A stretch of 63,172 nt of DNA from Siccirubricoccus soli (GTDB taxonomy: Bacteria > Pseudomonadota > Alphaproteobacteria > Acetobacterales > Acetobacteraceae), in contig NZ_JAMZIK010000099.1 of assembly GCF_024178315.1 (NCBI RefSeq), forward strand, positions 1-63,172, read 5' to 3'. The notes beneath the pieces were generated by a model. The model was not told the DNA's origin. It ran no database searches and saw only the letters and a program-made list of their open reading frames with translations. The position numbers were made by a program, and so were the translations under genes. Each line of letters starts with the position of its first letter. Position 1 is the stretch's first letter. Below, piece after piece: positions 26,034 to 36,514 of the stretch.

Positions 26034-26959
26034 CGCAGCACCAGCCGGTCCACCACCACGGCCAGGAACACCAGGGCGAGGTAGGCCAGGGAATAGCGGA
26101 AGGCGCGCCGTGCCGGGGCGTCGCCGGTCAGGCTGCGCCCCTCGGCGTCCTGGCGGTCCCGCCAGACGCGGAGGGCATGGTAGACGAAGCCGGCGCCGAG
26201 CAGCCCCGCCACCGCGGCGTAGAAGGGCCCGGCATAGCCGAGCAGGCTGGGCAGCAGGCTGATGGGCAGCAGCAGCAGCGTGTAGAGCAGCACCTGCTTC
26301 CGCGTCTCCCGCGCGCCGCGGGTCACCGGCAGCATCGGCACGCCGGCGCGGGCATAGTCCGCATGGGCGTAGAGGCTCAGCGACCAGAAATGCGGCGGCG
26401 TCCAGAAGAAGATGATGGCGAAGAGGATGACGGGATAGACGCTCACCTCCCCGGTCACCGCCGCCCAGCCGATCACCGGCGGGAAGGCGCCGGCGGCGCC
26501 GCCGATGACGATGTTCTGCGGCGTCCGGCGCTTCAGCCAGATGGTGTAGATGAAGACGTAGAAGAGGATGGAGACGCCGAGCGTCGCGGCCGCCACCCAA
26601 TTGGTCGCCAGCCCCATGATGGCGACGGAGGCGGCGGCGAGGCCGACGCCGAAGGCCAGCGCGCCGCCAGGGGCGATGCGCCCGGCCGGAATGGGCCGGG
26701 ACTTGGTCCGCCGCATCACCGCATCGATGTCGCGGTCGTACCACATGTTGATGGCGCCCGCCGCCCCGGCGCCGAGCGCGATGCAGAGCATGGCGGCAAC
26801 GGCCAGGGCGACGGGAAGGCGCCCCGGCGCCACCAGCAGCCCGCAGATGCCCGTCAGCAGCACCAGGGACACCACCCGGGGCTTCAGCAGGGCGACCCAG
26901 TCGGAGACCTCGGAGAGGTCGGTGTCGATCGGCGTGGCGGCGGCGGCTGCGTCGGACAT
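26030..26959 (-). CDS. ctaB: Heme o synthase (protoheme IX farnesyltransferase)
   Basis: 309-residue UbiA-type prenyltransferase that farnesylates heme B to heme O for the oxidase. About nine membrane helices follow the soluble N-terminus DTDLSEVSDWVALLKPR. The first Asp-rich motif is N-x3-D-x3-D in NMWYDRDIDAVMRRT (about 88-102), followed by SRPIPAGRIAP. The second region lies near YPVILFAIIFFWTPPHFWSL. The order ctaD-ctaB-small protein-ctaG is conserved in relatives. Confidence 0.96.
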   Translation of the reverse strand: MSDAAAAATPIDTDLSEVSDWVALLKPRVVSLVLLTGICGLLVAPGRLPVALAVAAMLCIALGAGAAGAINMWYDRDIDAVMRRTKSRPIPAGRIAPGGALAFGVGLAAASVAIMGLATNWVAAATLGVSILFYVFIYTIWLKRRTPQNIVIGGAAGAFPPVIGWAAVTGEVSVYPVILFAIIFFWTPPHFWSLSLYAHADYARAGVPMLPVTRGARETRKQVLLYTLLLLPISLLPSLLGYAGPFYAAVAGLLGAGFVYHALRVWRDRQDAEGRSLTGDAPARRAFRYSLAYLALVFLAVVVDRLVLR

Positions 26960-27043
26960 GGTGGCCCTGTTTACGGCCTTGAAGCAGGAAACGCCACACC
27001 TTGCGGCGTGGCGTTCCGGGTCCGGTTCCGAGGGCCGGGGCGC

Positions 27044-29558
<2,515 letters not shown>

Positions 29559-29691
29559 CCCGTATCCCGCCCGGACGCGCCGGCGCGCGCCGCCCTGATG
29601 CCTCCACAGCCGCGGCCGCCTTGCAATGCAGGGCGGGCCAGCCGGCGCGTCGCGTCCCCTGCCGGAGCAGGGGGGGAGCGATGCAGGCGGG

Positions 29692-29720
29692 ACCATAGTC
29701 GGGCCGCAGCAGCCTCACAA
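29692..29720 (-). promoter_or_regulatory. Probable sigma-70-type promoter of the ctaC operon
   Basis: On the minus strand, TTGTGA (29720-29715) and TATGGT (29697-29692) are separated by 17 bases. This gives a leader of about 130 bases to the ctaC ATG at 29558. It lies between the arsR-like stop and ctaC. Confidence 0.5.
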
Positions 29721-29788
29721 GTCAGGCTGGGCGGGGCGCGGGCGGGTTACATGGCGGCACGCGCGGGCGCCGCAGGCGGGCCGGTGGC

Positions 29789-30115
29789 TCAGCCGCCGCC
29801 CTCGGCCTCCGCATCCACCTCCGCCACATGGTCCACCATGTCGGAGAGCATGGAGCGGATGTGTTCGTCCTGCACCGCGTAGAAGACCTGACGGCCGCGG
29901 CGATCCGCCTGCAGCAGCCGGGCGGCGCGCAGCAGCCGCAGATGGTGGGAGACGAGGGAGGCGGAGATGCCGAGGCGCTCCGCCATCTCCCCCACCGCCG
30001 CCGGCGCATCGAGGCAGGCGAGAATGATTCTCAGCCGCGTCGGGTCACTCATCAGGCGGAACATCTCCGCCAATTCGACAACCTGGTCGTCGCCGATCCG
30101 CTCCCGCCCGCGCAT
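29789..30115 (-). CDS. ArsR family transcriptional repressor, probable metal sensor
   Basis: 108-residue winged-helix protein: AEMFRLMSDPTRLRIILACL, then the recognition region GISASLVSHHLRLLRAARLL (about 55-74), the wing RRGRQVFYAVQDEHI, and an acidic His-containing C-terminal helix (SMLSDMVDHVAEVDAEAE). His, Asp and Glu residues in that last helix could form an alpha-5 metal site as in CzrA/NmtR-type sensors; no alpha-3 Cys pair is seen. The start at 30115 is preferred; a GTG at 30202 would add 29 residues. It is divergent from mntH, its likely target. Confidence 0.87.
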   Translation of the reverse strand: MRGRERIGDDQVVELAEMFRLMSDPTRLRIILACLDAPAAVGEMAERLGISASLVSHHLRLLRAARLLQADRRGRQVFYAVQDEHIRSMLSDMVDHVAEVDAEAEGGG

Positions 30116-30242
30116 GTCGCCTCGCCTCGCCCAGCCCCTACAGTCGCGCTGCGGCAGCGCCAGGGCAAGCGAAGGCTTGACAGGACGCGCCATGGGGCAC
30201 ACTTGCGGTCATGTTCTAAACGTTTGAAAAACAAGGGACAAT

Positions 30243-30264
30243 TGAACAGTTGAAGACCTGTTCA
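30243..30264. promoter_or_regulatory. Inverted repeat, probable operator of the ArsR-mntH divergon
   Basis: TGAACAG and CTGTTCA form a perfect 7-bp dyad with an 8-base spacer, 50 bases before the mntH start. The half-sites resemble TGAACA-type operators of ArsR-family metal sensors. A second imperfect dyad, TTCTAAACGTTTGAA, lies about 30 bases to its left. Confidence 0.6.
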
Positions 30265-30314
30265 CGCATCCCCTCCGCCGGCGCGCCCGAATCGCGCCGC
30301 CCGGGGCGTCATCC

Positions 30315-31640
30315 ATGCTGAACCGGCCGCAATCCGCCACGGCGGAGGACGGCGTCAGCCTGCCGGAAATCCATCGCAGCGTCGGCGTGCCGCATGCCGG
30401 CGGCTGGCTGCGCCGGCTGCTGGCCTTCGTCGGCCCCGGCTACCTGGTGGCCGTCGGCTACATGGACCCCGGCAATTGGGCCACCGCCCTCGCCGGGGGA
30501 TCGGCCTTCGGCTACACGCTGCTGACCGTCGCGCTGGCCTCCTCGCTCATGGCCATGCTGCTGCAGGCGCTCTGCGCCCGGATCGGCATCGCCACGGGGC
30601 GGGATCTGGCGCAGCTCTGCCGGGAGCGCTTCCCGAGGCCGGTCGGCTACGGGCTCTGGGGGCTGGCGGAAATCGCCATCTGCGCCACCGACCTGGCGGA
30701 GCTGATCGGCACCGCCATCGCGCTCGAGCTGCTCTTCGGCATTCCGCTGCTGCTCGGCGTCATCCTCACCGCGGCCGATGCGCTGCTGATCCTCTGGCTG
30801 CAGCATCGCGGGGTGCGCTGGCTGGAGGCGCTGGTGGCCGGGCTGATCCTGCTCATCTTCGGCTGCTTCGCCGCCCAGCTTGCCCTGGCCCATCCGGATT
30901 GGGGGGCGGTGATGCGGGGCTACCTGCCCTCCCTCTCCATCCTGACGGAGCAGGAGCAGCTCTACATCGCCATCGGCATCCTCGGCGCCACGGTGATGCC
31001 GCACAACCTCTACCTGCACACCGCCGTGGTGCAGTCCCGCGCCGTGGGGACCGGGCCGGCGGCGCGGCAGGAGGCGATCCGCTTCGCCACCATCGACAGC
31101 ACGGTGGCGCTCTGCCTGGCCCTGCTGGTGAATTCCGCCATCCTCATCACCGCCGCCGCGGTCTTCCACGCCGGCGGCCGGACGGAGGTGGCGGAGATCC
31201 AGGAGGCGCATGCGCTGCTGGCGCCCATGGTCGGCACCACCGCGGCGGCCACGCTGTTTGCCGTGGCCCTGCTGCTCTGCGGGGTGAATGCCACGGTCAC
31301 CGCCACCATGGCCGGCCAGGTGGTGATGGAGGGGTTCCTCGGCCTGCGGATGCCGCCGGTGCTGCGGCGGCTGGTGACGCGGCTGGTGGCGATCGTCCCC
31401 GCGGTGGTGGTGACGGCCTTCTACGGCCCCTCCGGCACCGCGCAGCTGCTGATCCTCTCCCAGGTGGTGCTGTGCCTGCAGCTTCCCTTTGCCGTGGTGC
31501 CGCTGATGCTGTTCGCCAGCGATGCGCGGCGCCTGGGCGAGCTGGCCGCCCCGCGCTGGCAACTTGTGCTCGGCTGGCTCGCTACCACCGTGATCCTGGT
31601 GATGAACGCCAAACTCCTGTGGGACGCCATCACCGGTTGA
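30315..31640 (+). CDS. mntH: Nramp family divalent metal transporter
   Basis: 441-residue proton-coupled Mn(II)/Fe(II) importer with 11-12 membrane helices. The metal-site motif of helix 1 is present ([15 protein letters not shown] at about 48-62, with the Asp and Asn ligands). The second half of the site is [18 protein letters not shown] (about 220-237, containing the MPH motif). Position next to an ArsR-type repressor implies metal control through the dyad at 30243. Mn or Fe preference cannot be told from sequence. Confidence 0.95.
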   Translation: MLNRPQSATAEDGVSLPEIHRSVGVPHAGGWLRRLLAFVGPGYLVAVGYMDPGNWATALAGGSAFGYTLLTVALASSLMAMLLQALCARIGIATGRDLAQLCRERFPRPVGYGLWGLAEIAICATDLAELIGTAIALELLFGIPLLLGVILTAADALLILWLQHRGVRWLEALVAGLILLIFGCFAAQLALAHPDWGAVMRGYLPSLSILTEQEQLYIAIGILGATVMPHNLYLHTAVVQSRAVGTGPAARQEAIRFATIDSTVALCLALLVNSAILITAAAVFHAGGRTEVAEIQEAHALLAPMVGTTAAATLFAVALLLCGVNATVTATMAGQVVMEGFLGLRMPPVLRRLVTRLVAIVPAVVVTAFYGPSGTAQLLILSQVVLCLQLPFAVVPLMLFASDARRLGELAAPRWQLVLGWLATTVILVMNAKLLWDAITG

Positions 31641-31645
31641 GAGTC

Positions 31646-32395
31646 GTGCGAGGTGCCTTGATCAGCAGACTCGGACCGGGGTCCGGGGACCGGTCCGGTC
31701 CCCGGCGGGGGCATGGGGGCAGCGCCCCCATCTTTCTCTTCTTTCTCCTGTGGTGCACCCCCGCCCTCGCCCAGGACTGGGCGCTCTGCCGCCAAGCCAT
31801 CGCCGCCGCCGAGCCCGCCTCCGGCCTTCCCCGCGGCCTGCTGCTGGCCATCGCCATGGTGGAGACCGGCCGCCAGGACCCCGCCTCCGGCCGCCTCGCC
31901 CCCTGGCCCTGGTCCTGGAATGCGGGGGGCGAGCCCGGCTTCGCCCCGAGTCGCGCCGCCGCCGAGGCGGAGGTGCGCGCCCTGCTGGAAGGCGGCCGCC
32001 GCTCCATCGATGTCGGCTGCATGCAGATCAACCTGCTGCACCACCCGGACGCCTTCCCCCGCCCGGAGGACGGCTTCGACCCGGCGCGCAACGTCGCCTA
32101 TGCCATCCGCTTCCTGAAGGCGCTCTACGCCCGCACCGGCCACTGGGGCACCGCCATCGCCCAGTACCATTCCGCGGATGAGGAGCGGGGCGCCAGCTAT
32201 CAGAGCCGGGTGGCGATGGCCCGGCTGGCGGCCGCCTGGAGCCAGGGGGGCAGCGTGCCGCTGCGCGCCGCCATGCGCGGCCTCTGCGCCGCCGGGCGGC
32301 AGCCGGTGCTGGTCTTCCGCCGCGGCGCGCCGCGGCCGCATCTGGCCTGCGGCGGCGTCAGGCCAGGGCGCGGTTCGGCACGCGCACCAGGGTGA
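31646..32395 (+). CDS. SLT-fold lytic transglycosylase
   Basis: About 249 residues if the GTG at 31646 is used; a TTG at 31658 is the alternative. A hydrophobic segment, APIFLFFLLWCTPALAQ, acts as signal peptide. The mature part is a transglycosylase domain: MVETGRQDPASGRLAPWPWS with the catalytic Glu, SIDVGCMQINLLHHPDAF, and the helical FLKALYARTGHWGTAIAQYHSA. It cleaves peptidoglycan in the periplasm. The Arg/Gly-rich stretch before the signal is encoded by GC palindromes (31685-31703 and 31714-31730), so the true start is uncertain. The last 38 bases overlap the convergent pmtA-like gene. Confidence 0.85.
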   Translation: MRGALISRLGPGSGDRSGPRRGHGGSAPIFLFFLLWCTPALAQDWALCRQAIAAAEPASGLPRGLLLAIAMVETGRQDPASGRLAPWPWSWNAGGEPGFAPSRAAAEAEVRALLEGGRRSIDVGCMQINLLHHPDAFPRPEDGFDPARNVAYAIRFLKALYARTGHWGTAIAQYHSADEERGASYQSRVAMARLAAAWSQGGSVPLRAAMRGLCAAGRQPVLVFRRGAPRPHLACGGVRPGRGSARAPG

Positions 32396-33017
32396 ACAGG
32401 CCGAAGGGCTGGCAGGGGGTGATCTCCACCGCCTGGCGCGGATCGTCCAGCAGGTCGCCCAGGGCAAAATCCGGGTGCCAGCCCAGCACGCGGGAGAGCG
32501 GCGCCAGGGTCCGCTCCGCCCACCAGCGCAGCCCGCCCTCGGCGGCGAAATGGTTCACGAAGAGCAGCTCGCCCCCCGGCCGCACCACCCGGCGCATTTC
32601 CCGGAACAGGCGCCGGGCATCCGGCACCACCGTCGCGGTGAACATGGCCACGGCGATGTCGAAGCTGCCATCGGCGAAGGCCATGGATTCGGCATCCATC
32701 TCCACCAGGCCCTCGACGTTGCGCAGCTTCTCCTGCTGCACCCGCTCCTTGGCCTTGGCCAGCATGTCGCGGGAGAGGTCGATGCCGACGACGTTCTTGC
32801 GCGGGTCGTAGAGCGGCAGGGCGAGGCCGGTGCCGACGCCCACTTCCAGCACGTGCCGGCCCGGCAGCAGATTCACGGCCGCAACGGCGCGGCGGCGGCC
32901 GGCGGCCGAGACGCCGCCGAAGACGCTGTCATAGATGCCCGCCCAGCGGCGATAGGCCTCGCGCACCGCATCGGTGTCGAGCGCCGCGCGGGGGTGGCCC
33001 AGCTTGCGATCGGCCAC
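32358..33017 (-). CDS. pmtA: PmtA-type phosphatidylethanolamine N-methyltransferase
   Basis: 219-residue SAM-dependent methyltransferase. REAYRRWAGIYDSVFG and VLEVGVGTGLALPLYD (motif I) match the Rhodobacter-type PmtA, which makes phosphatidylcholine from phosphatidylethanolamine by successive methylation at the membrane. Later motifs are VVGIDLSRDML, FTATVVPDARR and FVNHFAAEGGLRWW. A GTG start is used. Related ubiquinone methyltransferases (UbiE/UbiG) differ at motif I, so PmtA is preferred but not certain. The 3' end overlaps a lytic transglycosylase gene. Confidence 0.83.
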   Translation of the reverse strand: MADRKLGHPRAALDTDAVREAYRRWAGIYDSVFGGVSAAGRRRAVAAVNLLPGRHVLEVGVGTGLALPLYDPRKNVVGIDLSRDMLAKAKERVQQEKLRNVEGLVEMDAESMAFADGSFDIAVAMFTATVVPDARRLFREMRRVVRPGGELLFVNHFAAEGGLRWWAERTLAPLSRVLGWHPDFALGDLLDDPRQAVEITPCQPFGLFTLVRVPNRALA

Positions 33018-33104
33018 CTGGAGCCTTGCGTGGGAAATGATCCCTCTCCCCCGAATTCTTGAAGGCTTCGCTAGACCAAGCGGGACTCCGACGCAAGCCG
33101 GGTT

Positions 33105-33977
33105 TCAGGTGGCGCCGGGCCGCCGGTCCGGCAGCGCCACCAGCACCCCGCCCCCGGCAATGACCAGCGCGCCCGCCAGCGTCCAGCCATCCGGCCAGTC
33201 GGCAAACACCAGAATGCCGGCGAGAGTTGCCCAGATCAGCTGCGTATAGGAGAGCGGGGCGAGCAGGCTGACCGGTGCCCTGGCATAGGCCACCACCATG
33301 ATCCCATGCCCCAGCGCCCCCAGCAGGCCAAGGGCGACCAGCAGCACCCAGTCCAGCGCGCCGGGCCAGACCCAGACCAGGGGCTGCACCAGGCTGGTGG
33401 CGATGCTCGCGGCGAAGCCGGTGTAGAGGATGGTGGTGCGCGGGTCGTCGATCGCCGCCAGCTTGCGCGTGAGAATGGCATAGACCGCGAAGAGGCTGGC
33501 CGTGCCGAGCGGGAAGAGCGCGGCCCAATGCATGCTGTGCCCCCCGGTCAGGAAGGGCGGGCGCACCGCCAGCATCACCCCGAGCAGGCCGATCAGCACC
33601 CCCGCCCAGCGCCGGGGCGAGACCTTCTCCCGCAGCCAGACGGCGGCGAGCGCCACGGTAAGCAAGGGGGAGGCGAAGCCGATCGCCGTGGCATCGGCCA
33701 GCGGGATATGCACCAGCGCGTTGGAGAACAGCCAGTTGGAGCCGGCCAGCATCAGGCTGCGGGCGATCTGCAGGCCGGGGGCGCGGCTGCGCCAGGGCAG
33801 CCGGCCCATGGTGAGGCGGAACATCAGGGCGACGGAGAGCAGGCTGAACAGGAAGCGCGCCCACATGAGCTGCGGCACGGCAAAGCGCGCCGTCAGCAGC
33901 TTCAGCAGCGTGTCCATGCAGGAGAAGGTCGCCAGCGCCAGAAGCATCAGCGCCGCGCCGGCAAGCCGGCCGTTCAC
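33105..33977 (-). CDS. DMT superfamily (EamA) transporter
   Basis: 290-residue permease with ten predicted helices in two EamA repeats (about 7-135 and 150-280). The segments PLADATAIGFASPLLTVAL and YTQLIWATLAGILVFADWPD are the paired repeat signatures that end helix 4 and helix 9. Substrates of such transporters include amino acids, purines and drugs; none is indicated here. It uses a GTG start. It is probably a separate unit from the pmtA-like gene 87 bases downstream. Confidence 0.88.
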   Translation of the reverse strand: MNGRLAGAALMLLALATFSCMDTLLKLLTARFAVPQLMWARFLFSLLSVALMFRLTMGRLPWRSRAPGLQIARSLMLAGSNWLFSNALVHIPLADATAIGFASPLLTVALAAVWLREKVSPRRWAGVLIGLLGVMLAVRPPFLTGGHSMHWAALFPLGTASLFAVYAILTRKLAAIDDPRTTILYTGFAASIATSLVQPLVWVWPGALDWVLLVALGLLGALGHGIMVVAYARAPVSLLAPLSYTQLIWATLAGILVFADWPDGWTLAGALVIAGGGVLVALPDRRPGAT

Positions 33978-34133
33978 CGGCCGGTTGGGGTATGGGGCAT
34001 GGGGTGCATCATGGCGGGCGAAACGGTAGGGGCAAGGGGCTCCGCCCCGTTGGCGGCAGTGCCGCCGCCCCCCGCCGAAGCCAGGACCTGCCCCCGGACC
34101 CCGGTCCGAGTTCCGGTGGAGCCCAGCCCAAGG

Positions 34134-34192
34134 GGTCCAGGGGCCCTTCGGCCCCTGGGGGAGAGCGCGAGAGGGGCAGCGCCTCTCTCGCC
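34134..34192. repeat. Family B repeat, copy upstream of the SMP-30 gene
   Basis: Stem one has GGTCCAGGGGCC and GGCCCCTGG-type arms around CTTC. Stem two pairs GCGAGAGG with CCTCTCTCGC around a GGCAGCG loop. It has the same two-module design as the 672 and 51581 copies, with changed stem bases. It is the only copy placed just before a start codon (34233). Confidence 0.6.
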
Positions 34193-34232
34193 CCCCTTTG
34201 CACGGGCCGCGCCTGGGTCCAGGCTAGGTGGT

Positions 34233-35120
34233 ATGTGGCCGCCCCCGCCCCGCGAACTCCCGGTTCGCCGCTTCTCCGCCCTGCCCTCTGGCCTGCGCCA
34301 GCCGCGCCGCACCGCCTGGTCGGACGCCAACCGCGCCGGCGCGGCCATCGACAGCTTCCTGGAAGGCCCCTGCTTCGACGCGGCGGGCGCCTTCTATGTC
34401 AGCGACATCCCGAATGGCCGCATCTTCCGCGTGAAGGGGGAGGCCTGGGAGCTGATCGCCGAGTATGAGGGCTGGCCGAACGGCCTCGCCGCCCGGGAGG
34501 GCGAGCTGCTCATCACCGATTACCGCCACGGGCTGCTGAGCCTCGCCCCCGCGACCGGCGCCATCGCCCCGGTGCTGGAGAATGTCCTCTCCGAGGGTTT
34601 CCGCGGGCTGAACGACCTGGTGGTGGACGCCGCCGGGAACATCCTCTTCACCGATCAGGGCCAGACCGGGCTGCAGGACCCCTCCGGCCGGGTCTGGAGG
34701 CTGGGCGCGGATGGCCGGATCGACCGGCTGATCGGCAACGGTCCCAGCCCCAACGGCATCGCGCTGAACGCCGCCGGCACCCATTGCTACGTGGCGATGA
34801 CAAGGAGCTGCGAGGTCTGGCGCTTCGCGCTCCGCGGCGATGCGGTGGTGGGCAAGGCGAATTGCTTCTTCCGCGTCCCCGCCGGCACTTCCGGGCCGGA
34901 TGGCATGGCGGTGGATGCGGCGGACAGGCTCTTCATCGCCAATCCCGGCCATGGCCAGGTCTGGGGCGTAGACCCGCATGGCATGCCGCTGTTCCGCCTG
35001 GACTGCACCGGCTTCGGCCGCATGCCGACCAATTGCTGCCTGACGCCCGATGGCCGGACCCTGCTGATCACCGAGAGCCAGTCCGGCACGGTGCTGGCCG
35101 CGGACATCCCGTTGGGCTGA
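34233..35120 (+). CDS. SMP-30/gluconolactonase/LRE family protein
   Basis: 295-residue six-bladed beta-propeller of the SMP-30/gluconolactonase family, whose members are metal-dependent lactonases. Recognisable elements are FLEGPCFDAAGAFYVSDIPN with a metal-ligand Glu, GLNDLVVDAAGNILFTDQG with the Asn/Asp pair, PNGIALNAAGTHCYVAMTRS, GPDGMAVDAADRLFIA with a conserved Asp, and CCLTPDGRTLLITES. There is no signal peptide. AGGTGG lies 5 bases before ATG. The lactone substrate is not known. Confidence 0.9.
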   Translation: MWPPPPRELPVRRFSALPSGLRQPRRTAWSDANRAGAAIDSFLEGPCFDAAGAFYVSDIPNGRIFRVKGEAWELIAEYEGWPNGLAAREGELLITDYRHGLLSLAPATGAIAPVLENVLSEGFRGLNDLVVDAAGNILFTDQGQTGLQDPSGRVWRLGADGRIDRLIGNGPSPNGIALNAAGTHCYVAMTRSCEVWRFALRGDAVVGKANCFFRVPAGTSGPDGMAVDAADRLFIANPGHGQVWGVDPHGMPLFRLDCTGFGRMPTNCCLTPDGRTLLITESQSGTVLAADIPLG

Positions 35121-35512
35121 CGAGGCGCCTCCCTCCCCGCCCGTGGGGAGGAGCGCGCCCATTCATTGCTGCGCCGCGGCGGGCGTGCGGAGTCTCGGGA
35201 AGCTTGCGTATCCGCTTCCCATGCGGGCGCGCATGCGGCGTCGCGGGATCGGGTTGGCGCTGCGCCCAAGCAGCCTGTCGCCCATCGTTCTTCCGCGACT
35301 TTGCTGCCGAATGAGATGCAAGGTCGCGGAAGACAAGCGAATCCGGTCCCGCGAAGAGGTGCGGCGTCTTCGTAGGAATTCCTGGCGCCCCCATCAAACC
35401 CACGACCACCCGGTGTCCGTCCGCGGCTTTCCCGCAGAAGGCTATGCGGGATCTTCGGAGTTCAACGAATCCGCCCCCCCGTGAAGGCGCGCAGCGACTT
35501 CGTGGGGAAAAA
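35121..35512. other. Gene-free spacer between SMP-30 and uspA genes
   Basis: 392 bases between two convergent stops. No frame resembles a protein. One palindrome pairs CCGCGAC with GTCGCGG around 35293-35330, with TTTGC/GCAAG flanks, and could serve as a terminator. Confidence 0.4.
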
Positions 35513-36343
35513 TCAGTGCTGGACGAACACCGCGCAGGGCGCCTCCCGCAGCAGCCGGCGCGTGCTGGTGCCCAGCAGCAAGGCCCGCAGCCCGGTCTTG
35601 CCGAAGCCGCCCATCACCAGCAGCCGCGCCGGCAGCCGGGCGGCCTCGGCCAGCAGCAGCTCCGCCGGATGGCCGCCGACCACAGGCCATTCCGTTACCG
35701 CCAGCCCGTGCCGGCGCAGATAGGCGGCGCCCTCGGCCGCCAGCCGCCCGGCCTCCTCGCGCTCGGCATGCGCGGCCAGCAGCGTCACCGGCGCGCCTTC
35801 GGCCAGCCCCAGCAGGGCGAAGCTCTGCAAGGCCCGCTGTGCCGGCAGGGAGCCGTCATACCCCACCAGCACCTGTCCCTCGGCGGGTGCCCCGGGCGGC
35901 ACCACCAGCAGCGGCCGCGGCCCGTCCTTCAGCAGCGCCTCCACCACCGGGGCCAGCCCGTCCTCATTCTCCTCCCGCCCCAGCGTGCTGTCGCGGCCGA
36001 GCAGGATCAGGTCATGCGTCGCCCCCGCCCGCAGCAGGGCGGGCTCCGGCGCCTCCTCCAGCCGCAGCTCGGCGAAGGGCAGGCCGGCGGCCGCCTGCCG
36101 CGCCGCGTCCAGTGCCGCCTGCGCCTCCGCCTCCAGCCGCGCCGCCAGCACGGCGTTGCGCCGCTCCGCGAAGGCGGCGCCGCCCACCGGCACCGGCTCC
36201 TCCGCATCCCGGCTGTGCGGCCGGTCCAGCACCACGGCCAGGGTCAGCGCCGCGCCCAGCCGCCGCGCCAGACCGATGCCCAGGTCCCGGGCCGCCTGCG
36301 CCCCCGGCGTATCGTCCAGCGCCACCAGGATGCTGCGCAGCAT
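35513..36343 (-). CDS. Universal stress protein with two UspA domains
   Basis: 276 residues made of two tandem Usp domains (about 1-140 and 145-276). Domain 1 starts MLRSILVALDDTPGAQ but its nucleotide loop is degenerate. Domain 2 has QVLVGYDGSLPAQRAL and the complete ATP-binding signature G-x2-G-x9-G-[ST] in GGFGKTGLRALLLGTSTR near 245-262. Such tandem proteins act in stress and energy-limitation responses. The start at 36343 is chosen; the longer frame runs into a family A repeat. Confidence 0.9.
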   Translation of the reverse strand: MLRSILVALDDTPGAQAARDLGIGLARRLGAALTLAVVLDRPHSRDAEEPVPVGGAAFAERRNAVLAARLEAEAQAALDAARQAAAGLPFAELRLEEAPEPALLRAGATHDLILLGRDSTLGREENEDGLAPVVEALLKDGPRPLLVVPPGAPAEGQVLVGYDGSLPAQRALQSFALLGLAEGAPVTLLAAHAEREEAGRLAAEGAAYLRRHGLAVTEWPVVGGHPAELLLAEAARLPARLLVMGGFGKTGLRALLLGTSTRRLLREAPCAVFVQH

Positions 36344-36407
36344 GCCGCCCCTCTCCCCGTCCCGGCCGCTGGCCGTCTCCGCCAGCGCCGCAAGCCTTGC
36401 CGCCAGC

Positions 36408-36514
36408 CTAGAGCAGATCGCCGTAGGGCGGCATCGCCCGAAGGCGTGAATCTGCTGTGCAAACAAAGGCGTAGAGCGTTTTCGGTGAACGCATGTGAAC
36501 CGAAAACGCTCTAG
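36408..36514. repeat. Family A intergenic repeat, copy 3, supplying the stop of an MFS gene
   Basis: 107 bp, bounded by CTAGAGCAGATCG and CGCTCTAG. The right stem has 15-bp arms (TAGAGCGTTTTCGGT and its complement) with a 12-base loop. The left stem pairs CGCC/GGCG and GGGCG/CGCCC with a GCAT tetraloop. Stem sequences differ from copies 1 and 2, but arm and loop lengths are kept. The MFS stop TAG is the terminal CTAG. Confidence 0.85.

Noticed and set aside
35143-35484. A 113-codon frame between the SMP-30 and uspA genes
   Set aside because: The composition is Arg/Pro/Ser-rich, no homologue-like segment is seen, and it sits between two convergent stops.
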